DNA of 64,000 nucleotides. Origin: Acholeplasmataceae bacterium UBA2284. Its GTDB lineage: Bacteria; Bacillota_I; Bacilli_A; Acholeplasmatales; Acholeplasmataceae. The stretch is from NCBI GenBank assembly GCA_002345705.1, contig DDWO01000005.1, positions 110,782-174,781 on the forward strand. The letters run 5' to 3'. Positions 27,206-36,361 of the stretch are shown here, one piece after another; within the stretch, counting starts at the first letter, position 1, and each line of letters begins with the position of its first letter. The notes beneath the pieces are model-generated. The model did no database searches and was not told the origin of the DNA. It saw only the letters and a list, made by a program, of their open reading frames with translations. The translations under genes were made by a program, and so were the position numbers.

Positions 27206-27236
27206 TTAATGGAATATAGATGAAAGGAGAATTATA

Positions 27237-27518
27237 ATGAAATACGCTATTGATTTACCAAGACATCAACAGTTTTATGTGAGATGTCAAGATTCCCTTA
27301 ATTTAAAAGAATTAAGAGAAAGATTAGAATTAAAAGGGTTTTTGTTTGCTGAATATATTGGAACAAGTGAATACACATTTCCAATAGTTATTATTAATTA
27401 TTTGGATAAGAAGGTATTTGGAGCTAATACAACTGTTATGGCTTGTGCTATGCAATCTAGAGCAACTATCTTATCAGTTGAAGAGTTCATTAATGAGATT
27501 GTAGAAGTTTATAATTGA
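27237..27518 (+). CDS. Small unknown protein under S-box control
   Basis: 93 residues beginning MKYAIDLPRHQQFYVRCQD, with a strand-helix-strand pattern and TTVMACAMQSRATILSVEEF near the C-terminus. I recognise no family and see no membrane helix or signal peptide. AAAGGAG precedes the ATG. It is the only gene between the riboswitch terminator and its own terminator, so it is the sole target. A small cytoplasmic protein under apparent SAM control is unusual; transporters and methionine enzymes are the common targets. Confidence 0.65.
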   Translation: MKYAIDLPRHQQFYVRCQDSLNLKELRERLELKGFLFAEYIGTSEYTFPIVIINYLDKKVFGANTTVMACAMQSRATILSVEEFINEIVEVYN

Positions 27519-27535
27519 TTTTGGTTTAAACTTTT

Positions 27536-27568
27536 AGGGAGTATGAAGAAATTCATAGTCCCCTTTTT
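27536..27568 (+). terminator. Intrinsic terminator after the S-box target gene
   Basis: AGGGAGTATGAA and TTCATAGTCCCCT pair with one mismatch around GAAA and are followed by five T residues. Confidence 0.8.
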
Positions 27569-27572
27569 ATTT

Positions 27573-27589
27573 GTCGCATGGCATGCGAC
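27573..27589. repeat. Perfect inverted repeat GTCGCATG-G-CATGCGAC, candidate operator
   Basis: An 8-bp perfect palindrome with one central base, 58 bases before the VWA gene. No T run follows on either strand, so it is not a terminator. It shares GTCGCAT/ATGCGAC with the terminator stem at 25959-25975, which may be coincidence. An operator is possible. Confidence 0.35.
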
Positions 27590-27647
27590 CAAATGGAATC
27601 TAAAAACTGTTATTCTTAAGGCATGAAAGAAAAGAGAGGGAAAGAAA

Positions 27648-28295
27648 ATGAAAAAAGGATTAACAGAGATTGTATTTATTTTGGATAGAAGCGGTTCTAT
27701 GAGTGGATTAGAGTCTGATACGATTGGAGGATTCAATTCAATGATAGCGAAACAAAAGAAAGTTGAAGGAGAAGCAGTAATCTCGACAGTACTGTTTGAT
27801 GATCAATTTGAAGTGCTTCATAATAGAGTACCATTAGAACATTTAAGACCAATGACAGGTAAGGATTATTATGTTAGAGGATCTACAGCTTTATTGGATG
27901 CTATCGGTAGAGGTATAAAGAAGATTGGTAATGTTCAAAAATACACACCAGAGGATTTTAGAGCAGAAAAAGTCATTTTCATCATCACAACAGATGGTAT
28001 GGAAAATGCAAGTAGAGAATATTCCTATGAATCTATTAAGAAGATGGTAGAAAGACAAAAAGAAATGTATAGTTGGGAATTTATATTCTTAGGTGCTAAT
28101 ATCGATGCATTGGAAACTGCTGAAAGATTTGGCATTAGAAGAGATCGAGCAGCGAATTACCATTCCGATGGTAAAGGAACTAGAATGAATTATGATGTAC
28201 TTAGTGAAGCGATTAGTGATTTAAGAACGAATAATGAAATTGATAGTAATTGGAAGGCTGCAATAGATGAGGACTTTATAAAAAGACAAAAATAG
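27648..28295 (+). CDS. VWA-domain protein
   Basis: 215 residues, a stand-alone von Willebrand factor A domain. DRSGSMSG at about 13-20 is the D-x-S-x-S MIDAS motif, RGSTALLDAIG near 77-87 supplies the threonine and TTDGMENAS near 114-122 the second aspartate, so the metal site is complete. There is no signal peptide; it should act in the cytoplasm in a protein complex. GAGGGAAAG precedes the ATG. Such proteins accompany stress, tellurite and phage-related clusters; no partner is identifiable here. Confidence 0.88.
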   Translation: MKKGLTEIVFILDRSGSMSGLESDTIGGFNSMIAKQKKVEGEAVISTVLFDDQFEVLHNRVPLEHLRPMTGKDYYVRGSTALLDAIGRGIKKIGNVQKYTPEDFRAEKVIFIITTDGMENASREYSYESIKKMVERQKEMYSWEFIFLGANIDALETAERFGIRRDRAANYHSDGKGTRMNYDVLSEAISDLRTNNEIDSNWKAAIDEDFIKRQK

Positions 28296-28393
28296 TTGAT
28301 GTATCAAGAGTTAATAAAAATCCATTCAATATAAGCCAGTTTTGTATACGAATATTGCCAATACTAAAGCAGGCTACTCTTAAAAAGACTTTA

Positions 28394-28402
28394 ATGTTAT
28401 AA
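28394..28402 (+). promoter_or_regulatory. Extended -10 promoter of the helicase/DndD/Dam cassette
   Basis: TGTTATAAT lies 44 bases before the first gene of the cassette, the only such element ahead of the seven to eight co-oriented genes. Confidence 0.5.
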
Positions 28403-28445
28403 TAATAATAAGATTAACTACATTTCAAATAAGAGGGGGGAGTAT

Positions 28446-30497
28446 ATGAAAAATCTTAATATCAAATTAAAGTACAAAACATTTCATGATGATATTATTA
28501 ATGACTTTTATATACCTGTTTTATCTAAGGCAAAACTTTACTATAGAGCTGTAGGATATTTTTCTTCAAACATTTTGATTGATTATATCAAGGGCTTGAT
28601 TAATCTCATTAAGAATGATGGGGAGATAAGACTAATTATTTCTCCATTTATAACCGAAAATGATTTTATCGAGTTACAAAATGTATATTCCGAACCTTTG
28701 AATCGTGGAATTCTTGATTCTTTGTTTGAGTCTTTTCTAAATGGTGATGAACAAACAATTGCTGCTAGTAAATTATTTGTTATGCTTGTCAATTCGGGTG
28801 TTTTAAAAGTGCTTGTAGCAGAACCAATGAATTTAAAAGGACTATTTCATGAAAAAATAGGTATATTTACAGATGATGCGCATAATCAGATTGCAATAAT
28901 CGGTTCAAATAATGAAACAGGAAATGCAGCAAGATTTAATCAAGAATCATTTAATACTTTTTGTTCTTGGAAAGAAGGACAGCAACAATACATAGATGAG
29001 CATTTAGATGATTTTAACACTTATTGGTATGGAGAAAACGAAAATATCAAATTACATAGTTTAGAATCCGCAATAAGTGATAAGATTTTAAGAAAGTTTG
29101 AAACAAATGAAACCATGGAAGATTTAATTTCAATTGTAATAGAAGAAGAAAAAAAGTCTTTTGGTCCTAGTTTTACTCCCTATGATTATCAAATAGAAGC
29201 AGTCAATAAATGGTTTATAAATAAACGGGGAATTTTTAAGTTTGCAACTGGGTCTGGAAAAACAAAAACAGCAATCTATTTAATGGATAAATTGAAAGAA
29301 ATTTATCTTAAAAAGTACTTTATCATTGTTGTTCCAGATAAGTCTTTAGTAAATCAATGGTATGATGAGTTAATCGAAACAAATGATCAAGTGTTAAAAT
29401 GTTTCTCTGATTATCCATGGCAACCAGAATTAACAAATATCATCGATGTGTTTGAACTTTATGAGGTAAGATATCAATACATACTAGTAACTAATGATAC
29501 TTATTTTGAGAAAAAATTCCAAAAAGAATTGCTGAAATTGAAAGATGATTACTTGCTCATAGTAGATGAATGTCATACATGGGGAACCGAGCGTGTGTTA
29601 AATCATTTACCAAATGTTGAAATGAGATTAGGTTTATCAGCAACCCCGGAATTATTTTTCTCAGAAGAAAAAACAGAGCGGCTTCTCACTTATTTTGGTG
29701 GAATAACACATGAGTATACCTTAGAAAAAGCAATTAAGGACGGAAGATTAGTAGGCTACAACTATTATCCAATCTTTGTTCGACTAAATAATAACGAGAG
29801 AGAGCAGTATGAAATCATAACACAAAAGATAGTTAAAATGATTGGTAGAGATATCGATGATTTAACAGATAAATATAATAAAGCTCTTGAAATGTTACTG
29901 TTTAAAAGAGCTAGAATTATCTATGCAGCGCACAATAAAATTATTGAACTAAGTAAAATAATTGATGGTCTAAGTAAAAAAGGGAAATTACTTATCTACT
30001 GCGGTCCTACTTCATATTCAACTGATTTTGATGATGATGTCGATTTTGACTCGATGACTCAGCTTCAAGAAGTTAATAAACTATTAGGATCCAAAGGCAT
30101 GAAATTTGCTCAATATACTAGTAAAGAAACTGACTATGAAAGAACTGTTGCCATAAATTTATTTAAGAAAGAAACATATTCAACTTTGGTTGCAATAAAA
30201 TGCCTTGATGAAGGTATAAATATTCCACAAATTGAAAGAGCAGTTATACTTGCATCTTCAACAAATCCAAGGGAATTTATTCAGAGAAGAGGACGTATAT
30301 TAAGAACATTTCCGGGCAAGAAATCTTCAGAGATATATGACTTTATAGTTTATGAGGAAGATTATGAATCCCTAATGAGTAAAGAACTCGAAAGAATGTA
30401 TGAATTTGCAAGAATTTCTATCAACTCAAAAGAATTGCTTAAAGAACACGAAAACTTATTTAATATGTATTTATTTGAAAGGGGAAACAATAAATGA
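28446..30497 (+). CDS. PLD-nuclease/superfamily 2 helicase fusion
   Basis: Residues 1-190 form a phospholipase-D-like nuclease domain: HEKIGIF at 135-141 with GSNNETGNAARFN near 153-165, the HKD layout found in helicase-linked nucleases. Residues 240-660 are a helicase: Walker A ATGSGKTK at 267-274, DECH at 374-377, SATPE near 399, CLDEGINIP near 586-594 and QRRGR at 613-617. Such fusions (COG3886 with COG1061) occur in defence clusters. GAGGGGGG precedes the ATG. Its stop overlaps the next short gene as ATGA. Predicted role is DNA-unwinding coupled to cleavage; substrate is unknown. Confidence 0.8.
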   Translation: MKNLNIKLKYKTFHDDIINDFYIPVLSKAKLYYRAVGYFSSNILIDYIKGLINLIKNDGEIRLIISPFITENDFIELQNVYSEPLNRGILDSLFESFLNGDEQTIAASKLFVMLVNSGVLKVLVAEPMNLKGLFHEKIGIFTDDAHNQIAIIGSNNETGNAARFNQESFNTFCSWKEGQQQYIDEHLDDFNTYWYGENENIKLHSLESAISDKILRKFETNETMEDLISIVIEEEKKSFGPSFTPYDYQIEAVNKWFINKRGIFKFATGSGKTKTAIYLMDKLKEIYLKKYFIIVVPDKSLVNQWYDELIETNDQVLKCFSDYPWQPELTNIIDVFELYEVRYQYILVTNDTYFEKKFQKELLKLKDDYLLIVDECHTWGTERVLNHLPNVEMRLGLSATPELFFSEEKTERLLTYFGGITHEYTLEKAIKDGRLVGYNYYPIFVRLNNNEREQYEIITQKIVKMIGRDIDDLTDKYNKALEMLLFKRARIIYAAHNKIIELSKIIDGLSKKGKLLIYCGPTSYSTDFDDDVDFDSMTQLQEVNKLLGSKGMKFAQYTSKETDYERTVAINLFKKETYSTLVAIKCLDEGINIPQIERAVILASSTNPREFIQRRGRILRTFPGKKSSEIYDFIVYEEDYESLMSKELERMYEFARISINSKELLKEHENLFNMYLFERGNNK

Positions 30498-30625
30498 CTG
30501 AAGAGCAATTAATAGAAAAATTTCTTGAAGAGGTAGAGAATATATTGTATTTAGAACAATCTTACAACGATAAAAATATTGCTGAAATAATCATTAGAAT
30601 ATTGGAGAAAGAATATGATATTTAA
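30494..30625 (+). CDS. 43-residue acidic protein between helicase and DndD-like genes
   Basis: MTEEQLIEKFLEEVENILYL begins a short, strongly acidic, helical protein. The ATG overlaps the helicase stop by four bases, and its end overlaps the next gene start by 11 bases, so it sits in a fully coupled position. AAAGGGG lies ten bases upstream. Its coding status rests on this overlap pattern. A small helical acidic protein could be a subunit bridge, an inhibitor or a DNA mimic; none can be shown. Confidence 0.55.
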   Translation: MTEEQLIEKFLEEVENILYLEQSYNDKNIAEIIIRILEKEYDI

Positions 30626-32657
30626 AAGTATTCGATTAAAAAATTTCAGACAGTATAAAGAAGACATCACATTTGATTTTTCACTACCACAGAATGGTAA
30701 GAATAATATCTCTTTATTGATTGCAGCAAATGGTGTAGGAAAAACCACTCTGCTGCAAGCATTTCGATATTGTTTTTATGGGAAAAGTTCAAATTACCTA
30801 AATCTACCTAAACCCGATGAATTGGTTAATAACACTTTGGTGGAAGATTTAAAAGACCTAGATGAAGCTACTATGTTTGTCGAAGTCTCCTTTCTACACG
30901 AAGGAACTAGTTATGTTGCCAGAAGAGAGAAAGTATTTATCAAGTCTAAAAGCATTTTAAAAGAAACGAATGAAGAACGTTTTTCTTTATCGCAATTGGT
31001 TGATAAAGTTGGGTACAAACCATTTAAAGAAACAGATGCAAATGATAAAATAAGATCAATTCTTCCTGAAGGATTATCTCAAGTATTTATGTTTGATGGC
31101 GAGCGTATGGAGCGAAACATTAGTGATAGAGCTTTTAGTCATGAGTTAAAGGAGTCAATTTTAGGCATTCTCGATATTAAGAAGTATGATAAACTAATTG
31201 ATATTTTAGGGTATCCTGGGAAAAGCACTTCAGTTATTGGAATTCTTTCCAACAAGAAAACGGCAAATAATTCAGAAGATCAAAAAATCAAAAATCAATA
31301 TGAACAATTACAAAGTCAAGAAGTCTCTATAAAACAAGAAATTGATGATATTAATGAAAAGATAGAAGAAGTTGATCAGAAAATCAAGTTAAACAAAGAG
31401 CAACAAGAAGCGATAAGTCAAAACAAAGAAAGAGCAAAAAAAAGAAACACAATAGATGATAAAATTAAAGATGAAGAAATAATATTAAACAATCTTGCTA
31501 GAACATACATAAAAGAGTCTAAGCATGCTCTTTTGTATAAGTTTTTACTGTTGAATAAAAGCAAATATGATGATTTTATTAATTTAGGTCGCAAACATGA
31601 TCATTTTTATTCATATTTACATGTAAATACCATTCAAGATATCCAAGAAAAAGGGATTTGTGTATGTGGTTCTCCTGTTACTATGGACTCTGAAGAGTTC
31701 AAAAGACTTGAAGAATTGAAAAAAACTGCTCTGCCTATAGAATCTGCTCAACATTTGAATTTAATTGATCAAAAATTTAAGCAGAGTATTGAGTTTAAAG
31801 AAGTAATGCAAAGATTAGGGACAATAAAGAGTGATATGCGAACCTCAAAAAAGAATATAATGGATTGGATCGATGATTCGCATAAACTTACTCAAGAGAT
31901 TTCTAGAATTGAAAAACAATTGGGATTACAAAATCAAACGGAAATTGAACAACTTATAGATGCAAAAGTTGGTTTGGCAACACTTTTAGGAGACAAAGAA
32001 GGCAAACTGAGATTATGTGAAGATGGCATTAAGAGACTTCAAAAGAAGATTGATGTCATAGACAAAAACAGCCAATATAATCAGAAAATTAATAAAGTAA
32101 TTGGTTTAGTTCAGGATATAAAGACAAAACTTGAGCAAATAAAAGATTCTAAGGATTCAATTGCTAGAAGTATCCTTTCAGAAAAATTTAATGATTCCTT
32201 AAGCAAGACGATTCATGGTTCTTACGATGTGAGCATTGATTCTAAATATCAAGTCAAAATTGTAGACAAGGGTAATAACAAGGATGTTACTACCGCTTTA
32301 TCAACAGGACAAAATGTTGTTATTTCACTTTCATTCATGAGTGCGTTAATAGCTACAGCTAAACAATTATCTGCAAAAATCAATAAAGATGAAAAATATG
32401 GAGTAATAATGGATGCCGCATTATCTAATCTTGATGAGGTCCATATTGAGAGATTATGTCGACATGCAATAAACAATATTGATCAACTCGTATTTCTTTC
32501 ATTTAAACGCCAACTTAGAGATGAAATGTATCAAGGAATAAAAAATAATATTGGTAAAGCATATGTCATTGATAAGCTGCCAAATGGACAAGTAGTTGCT
32601 AATGATGTATCGCTTTCAACACTTGATGATTATATTCACTCAATAGAGGAGGAATAA
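30615..32657 (+). CDS. DndD-like SMC-type ATPase
   Basis: 680 residues with Walker A AANGVGKTT at about 37-45, FMFDGERM at 158-165 (the FDGE motif typical of DndD), two long coiled-coil arms around C349-x-C351-G as a zinc-hook-like turn, the signature LSTGQNVVISLSF near 562-573 and Walker B GVIMDAALSNLDE near 596-608. This fits SMC/Rad50-type ATPases close to DndD. DndD acts in DNA phosphorothioation, but DndA, DndC and DndE are absent, so here the ATPase probably serves another DNA-sensing or defence role. GGAGAAAG precedes the ATG. Confidence 0.8.
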   Translation: MIFKSIRLKNFRQYKEDITFDFSLPQNGKNNISLLIAANGVGKTTLLQAFRYCFYGKSSNYLNLPKPDELVNNTLVEDLKDLDEATMFVEVSFLHEGTSYVARREKVFIKSKSILKETNEERFSLSQLVDKVGYKPFKETDANDKIRSILPEGLSQVFMFDGERMERNISDRAFSHELKESILGILDIKKYDKLIDILGYPGKSTSVIGILSNKKTANNSEDQKIKNQYEQLQSQEVSIKQEIDDINEKIEEVDQKIKLNKEQQEAISQNKERAKKRNTIDDKIKDEEIILNNLARTYIKESKHALLYKFLLLNKSKYDDFINLGRKHDHFYSYLHVNTIQDIQEKGICVCGSPVTMDSEEFKRLEELKKTALPIESAQHLNLIDQKFKQSIEFKEVMQRLGTIKSDMRTSKKNIMDWIDDSHKLTQEISRIEKQLGLQNQTEIEQLIDAKVGLATLLGDKEGKLRLCEDGIKRLQKKIDVIDKNSQYNQKINKVIGLVQDIKTKLEQIKDSKDSIARSILSEKFNDSLSKTIHGSYDVSIDSKYQVKIVDKGNNKDVTTALSTGQNVVISLSFMSALIATAKQLSAKINKDEKYGVIMDAALSNLDEVHIERLCRHAINNIDQLVFLSFKRQLRDEMYQGIKNNIGKAYVIDKLPNGQVVANDVSLSTLDDYIHSIEEE

Positions 32658-32660
32658 TAC

Positions 32661-33200
32661 ATGTTAATTAACAATAAACCCGCTGATTTAAAAATAAATT
32701 ATAAAGTATCTGCATACGAAAAGATAGAGGAAATATTTGAGCTTCGAGAAGGCGAACAACCATTGTTGCACCTTATATTGGCATTAATGGGATATAAAAA
32801 TCAGAAAAAAATTGATTTAGGTGCTACTGATAAAAATTCTGATAAAAGTCATGAGTTTTCTTTAAGAACTGTTTATCCTCGAAATGAGAGTGATCTTGAT
32901 GCAGCATATGGTCTTTTAGCAATACTTGATAATTTAGATTTACCCTATGAAGAGGTTATTAACAGAATCGCATTTGAGAGAACCGATGTAAACCAGACAC
33001 CTTTTCTTAAAATGAAAAATGTAAAAACGTTTTATGAATATATGCTATCAGGAATTGAATTTTTTGAGAATAATTTTTTCGTGGATGGGAAAGATTTTGT
33101 TAAGATAGCAGATAATATACATGAATTTTTAGAAAGCGATCAATCTGACATCAATGAGATACTAGTTGGATTACTTTTAGAAGAGGAGAATCAAGACTAG
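32661..33200 (+). CDS. Unknown middle component beside the DndD-like ATPase
   Basis: 179 residues, helical, no family recognised; KINYKVSAYEKIEEIFELREG at the start and an acidic C-terminus. It begins three bases after the ATPase stop with GGAGGA upstream and ends directly against the methyltransferase start, so it is likely a complex partner of the ATPase. Its size and position recall the middle components of ABC three-component defence systems, but that is analogy, not recognised homology. Confidence 0.6.
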   Translation: MLINNKPADLKINYKVSAYEKIEEIFELREGEQPLLHLILALMGYKNQKKIDLGATDKNSDKSHEFSLRTVYPRNESDLDAAYGLLAILDNLDLPYEEVINRIAFERTDVNQTPFLKMKNVKTFYEYMLSGIEFFENNFFVDGKDFVKIADNIHEFLESDQSDINEILVGLLLEEENQD

Positions 33201-34064
33201 ATGGCAAAGCCGGTATTGAAGTGGGCTGGAGGAAAAACAGTAATATTAAAAGAAATAGAAAAGAGGTTAAATAACATAGAAACGAGTAACGCTTGTTTCT
33301 ATGACGTTTTCGCTGGTGGGGCATCAGTTACAATTAAATTTCATGATAGGTTTATGAAATGTGTTATCAATGATACAAATAAAGAATTAAAACACGTGTA
33401 TGATTCGATAAAGAATACCCCATCGAAACTCATGCTATTGCTTGATATACATGCTGAAAATCATTCACATGATTATTTCTATAAAATCAGGGTAAGTGAT
33501 AGAGATCTAACATATGAACAACTAAGTGAAGTTGAAAAGGCAGCTAGAACTATTTATTTAAATAAGACTTGCTATAATGGTCTTTATCGAGTAAATAGCA
33601 AGGGGCAATTTAATGTGCCTTTGGGAAGACAAAAAAATATCAGTATATATGATAAAGATAATATAGAGGTATTGAGTTCTATTTTTCAGAAAATAGATAT
33701 CTTAAACAAAGACTTTAGCGTTGTATTAAAAGAATGTAAAGCGGGTGATATTGTCTATATTGATCCCCCTTATGATAAAATAAACAACTTATCTTTTGTT
33801 GAATACAATGTTTCTCGCTTTGATGAGTTTGATCAAGAAAGATTAAAAAGAGAGATTGATGAATTGACTGAAAAAGGTGTTTATGTAATCGCAAGCAATT
33901 CATACACTGAAAATACAGCAAAGCTATATAAGGAATACATAGATGAACATTCCATTATTAAAGTTAAAAGAAGTATTGCATCTAAAAATGCTTCTAGACT
34001 GCCAGTAGAAGAAATATTAATTGATAATATAGAGAAGGTGAAAAAAAATGCTTCTAAAAATTAA
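33201..34064 (+). CDS. dam: Dam-family N6-adenine DNA methyltransferase
   Basis: 287 residues. KWAGGK at 7-12 (motif X), DVFAGGAS at 35-42 (motif I, SAM binding), the DpnM/Dam-type NKTCYNGLYRVNSKGQFNVP at about 121-140 and DPPY at 188-191 (motif IV) are in the D12 alpha-class order. Close resemblance to DpnM/MboIA-type enzymes suggests methylation of GATC, though specificity should be tested. It is embedded between the DndD-like ATPase cluster and two small DNA-binding candidates, so it probably marks self DNA for this cassette rather than serving mismatch repair. The stop of the preceding gene abuts its ATG. Confidence 0.9.
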   Translation: MAKPVLKWAGGKTVILKEIEKRLNNIETSNACFYDVFAGGASVTIKFHDRFMKCVINDTNKELKHVYDSIKNTPSKLMLLLDIHAENHSHDYFYKIRVSDRDLTYEQLSEVEKAARTIYLNKTCYNGLYRVNSKGQFNVPLGRQKNISIYDKDNIEVLSSIFQKIDILNKDFSVVLKECKAGDIVYIDPPYDKINNLSFVEYNVSRFDEFDQERLKREIDELTEKGVYVIASNSYTENTAKLYKEYIDEHSIIKVKRSIASKNASRLPVEEILIDNIEKVKKNASKN

Positions 34065-34524
34065 AGAACCCAATCTTAAACATACATTTCCACAGGCAAA
34101 CGATGTTCATAAAGTAATTAAATATGTTGATAATAAAACATATCAATATCACGAAACTGCTTTAAGAAGAGTTAATATGAATTTTGTAAGAAGACAGGAT
34201 AGTTATTATAAGAGTGCAGCCATTTATTTAGGGCTGATTGAAAGGAATCAATCAACAAGCGTTGCTAATCATATTTTCAAATTAGATAAAAATAATATGC
34301 TTGTTAGCTTAGTTCAACTCATTTTAGAGAATGAGATATTTTATGTTTATTATAAAGAAAGGAACTTAGCATTTGTAGAAAATTATTTAAAAAATTTGTA
34401 CAAAATGAAAAACTCAACTGCTTTAAGAAGAGCAAGCACAGTAAAAGCTTGGGTTAATTGGTGTGATTGCATATTGAAAGAAAACAATCTCACCGTGGGG
34501 GTAGGTTCTGATGGATCTTATTGA
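34048..34524 (+). CDS. Small helical, probably DNA-binding protein in the Dam cassette
   Basis: 158 residues beginning MLLKIKEPNLKHTFPQANDV. FPQANDVHKVIKYVD, RRQDSYYKSAAIYLGL and LRRASTVKAWVNW read as helical winged-helix-like segments seen in restriction-associated accessory proteins. It overlaps dam by 17 bases with GAAGGTG upstream, and overlaps the next gene by 14 bases. A role in target recognition or regulation is inferred. I am not sure of the family. Confidence 0.5.
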   Translation: MLLKIKEPNLKHTFPQANDVHKVIKYVDNKTYQYHETALRRVNMNFVRRQDSYYKSAAIYLGLIERNQSTSVANHIFKLDKNNMLVSLVQLILENEIFYVYYKERNLAFVENYLKNLYKMKNSTALRRASTVKAWVNWCDCILKENNLTVGVGSDGSY

Positions 34525-34795
34525 TGTCTTTCTAGAAGGTACCTCAGATAATATTGAATATGAAGATGAATACTTCAAAGTATTAAAAATAATTAAGGAG
34601 ATACCAACCGGAAGTATTTATTATGTAAAAAGAATTCAATTGGTTAAATGGAATGGAAAACAAACTGATATTCCAGATTTAGATATAAGAACTTTTGATA
34701 AGAGAACAAAGAAGTATAAAAAAGGAATTACACTTAGTATAAATGAATCAAAAGAGTTATATAAAGCGCTAGCGGAATATTTCAATTCAAATTAA
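34511..34795 (+). CDS. PC4/YdbC-like single-strand DNA-binding protein
   Basis: 94 residues. LVKWNGKQTDIPDLDIRTFD followed by KKYKKGITLSINESKELYKAL is the PC4/YdbC pattern: a strand pair carrying W and D-I-R, then K-G-I-x-L and a final helix. Family members bind single-stranded DNA as dimers. This would suit a cassette with a helicase and an SMC ATPase. GGGGGTAGG precedes the ATG. The match is by pattern only. Confidence 0.6.
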   Translation: MDLIDVFLEGTSDNIEYEDEYFKVLKIIKEIPTGSIYYVKRIQLVKWNGKQTDIPDLDIRTFDKRTKKYKKGITLSINESKELYKALAEYFNSN

Positions 34796-34829
34796 TTGTT
34801 AAGAACACAAGAAATCAAATGAGGTAGTT

Positions 34830-35606
34830 ATGATAGAGGATAAATATAATATAGAGTATTATGACAGTAAACATTGTTATAGTATAGATTTGTTACAGAA
34901 AGAATATTTCTTAGACAATACCTCGCCAATACTTTTCATAATCGATGGTAAAGAAGTAGATGAAAAATCTTGGGGGCGTTTACTAGAAAGAATATCTAAT
35001 TATCTAATTAATAAACATTCACCTGAAATAAAATTTTTATTAAATATGCAAATTGATTGGTCAAAACAAGCCGTATTTATGGAGAGTTCACAAATCGTAG
35101 CCCATTTAGGACCGCTAGTAAACGGTCTTTATATAAACACAAATCATACGTCGACACATATGTGTTGGTTGCTTCAAGATATACTAAAAGCTTTCAATGA
35201 AGATTTAGATAAATGTAAGCTACTCATACGTAAACTCCCTGGAAATGAAGATAAGGAAATTCAAGAATATTATTTTAATCATTCAAGAATTCATTTTCTT
35301 GAATTTATGGGTTCTATTAAACGATTTGATGATAACAAACTGAAAAATGTTATTGCTGGAGTTGATAAACTTGACATTTTGTTTAGGAAACATTTTCCGA
35401 GTTATCAATCCTTATTTTTATTTGAATCTAAAGTTGAATTCTCTATGATGAAATCTCGATTTTTAACAAAAACTAATCTGATGGAACTAAGTGAAAAAAA
35501 TAAAGAAAGTATCAGGTACATATTAGACTTACTGACTACTTATTACCAATATGTTTCTAAGTCTAATGGATTTGGATATGCTCAGTTTAGAAATGAAAAA
35601 ATATAA
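34830..35606 (+). CDS. Unknown protein closing the helicase/DndD/Dam cassette
   Basis: 258 residues without recognised motifs: a mixed N-terminal half (SPILFIIDGKEVDEKSWGRLLERI) and helical C-terminal half. It follows the PC4-like gene by 34 bases with GAGG six bases before its ATG, so it may be the last member of the operon or a separate gene. No membrane helix or signal peptide. After it come about 260 bases without a gene. Confidence 0.5.
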   Translation: MIEDKYNIEYYDSKHCYSIDLLQKEYFLDNTSPILFIIDGKEVDEKSWGRLLERISNYLINKHSPEIKFLLNMQIDWSKQAVFMESSQIVAHLGPLVNGLYINTNHTSTHMCWLLQDILKAFNEDLDKCKLLIRKLPGNEDKEIQEYYFNHSRIHFLEFMGSIKRFDDNKLKNVIAGVDKLDILFRKHFPSYQSLFLFESKVEFSMMKSRFLTKTNLMELSEKNKESIRYILDLLTTYYQYVSKSNGFGYAQFRNEKI

Positions 35607-35868
35607 TAATGAAGATGGGGATTATATATAAAAATCAAAATATTTATATACATAATTTTTTATGTGTAAATAAAATTAATCAATAAGTTAAGAACCCTCT
35701 TAATTGCGATATATTTTTAGTGTGATTTTAGTTGAACAGTTCATCCGATTAACTGTAATAATTGATGAATATTTTTTGCTAACTGCACTACAATCACTGG
35801 TTTTATAGATAATATCTTGTTTTTTGAGTATTATTGTGTAAAATTATAATAAAAGGAGGATTTAAATC

Positions 35869-36114
35869 GTGTATAAAACCGTAGTTATTAAAAGAATATG
35901 TAACATTGACAAAAGAGCACAAAAAATGGAAGAAGTTATAAATGAAAATGAAAAAGAAGGATGGGATTTTGTTAGTGCAGTTGGTACTCCAAACTTTGGA
36001 GTTATTTTAACATTCCTAGAAAATCCTGCCTTTAAACTCAATCAAGATATTAATAAGGGGATTAAGGATGTCAAGACTAAAATCAATAAAGTTGTTGATG
36101 CTATAAAGGGATAA
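35869..36114 (+). CDS. DUF4177-like small protein
   Basis: 81 residues. [23 protein letters not shown] with the central GW and a preceding helix is the DUF4177 pattern, and the tail is a Lys-rich helix. Start is GTG 35869 preceded by AAAAGGAGG. Function of the family is unknown; members are small, cytoplasmic and common in Firmicutes. A terminator follows about 105 bases later. Confidence 0.65.
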   Translation: MYKTVVIKRICNIDKRAQKMEEVINENEKEGWDFVSAVGTPNFGVILTFLENPAFKLNQDINKGIKDVKTKINKVVDAIKG

Positions 36115-36218
36115 CCCCCAAAATAGAGTTAACGGACTCAAAGATTCAATATATCGCCATTAGGACTATTCAATTCAAATAAATTGCATTTTTTGCAGAA
36201 AGAAATTTATCGATTAGC

Positions 36219-36245
36219 AAACCTCTATTTTTTAGAGGTTTTTAT
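36219..36245 (+). terminator. Intrinsic terminator after the DUF4177-like gene
   Basis: AACCTCTA/TAGAGGTT with a T-rich loop is followed by TTTATT. Confidence 0.75.
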
Positions 36246-36361
36246 TATAATTTGAATACTAATCATTTAATATTGGAAATCAGGAAATATATTCGACATC
36301 TATCTAATGTATAATAAATACAACAGTTATTAATGTAAAAGAACACAATAGGGGAGAAAAC

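Noticed and set aside
27573..27589. Terminator at GTCGCATG-G-CATGCGAC
   Set aside because: No T run on either strand; listed as a candidate operator instead.
28446..34064. A DNA phosphorothioation (Dnd) system
   Set aside because: Only a DndD-like ATPase is present; DndA, DndB, DndC and DndE are not seen, so the modification cannot be made by these genes.
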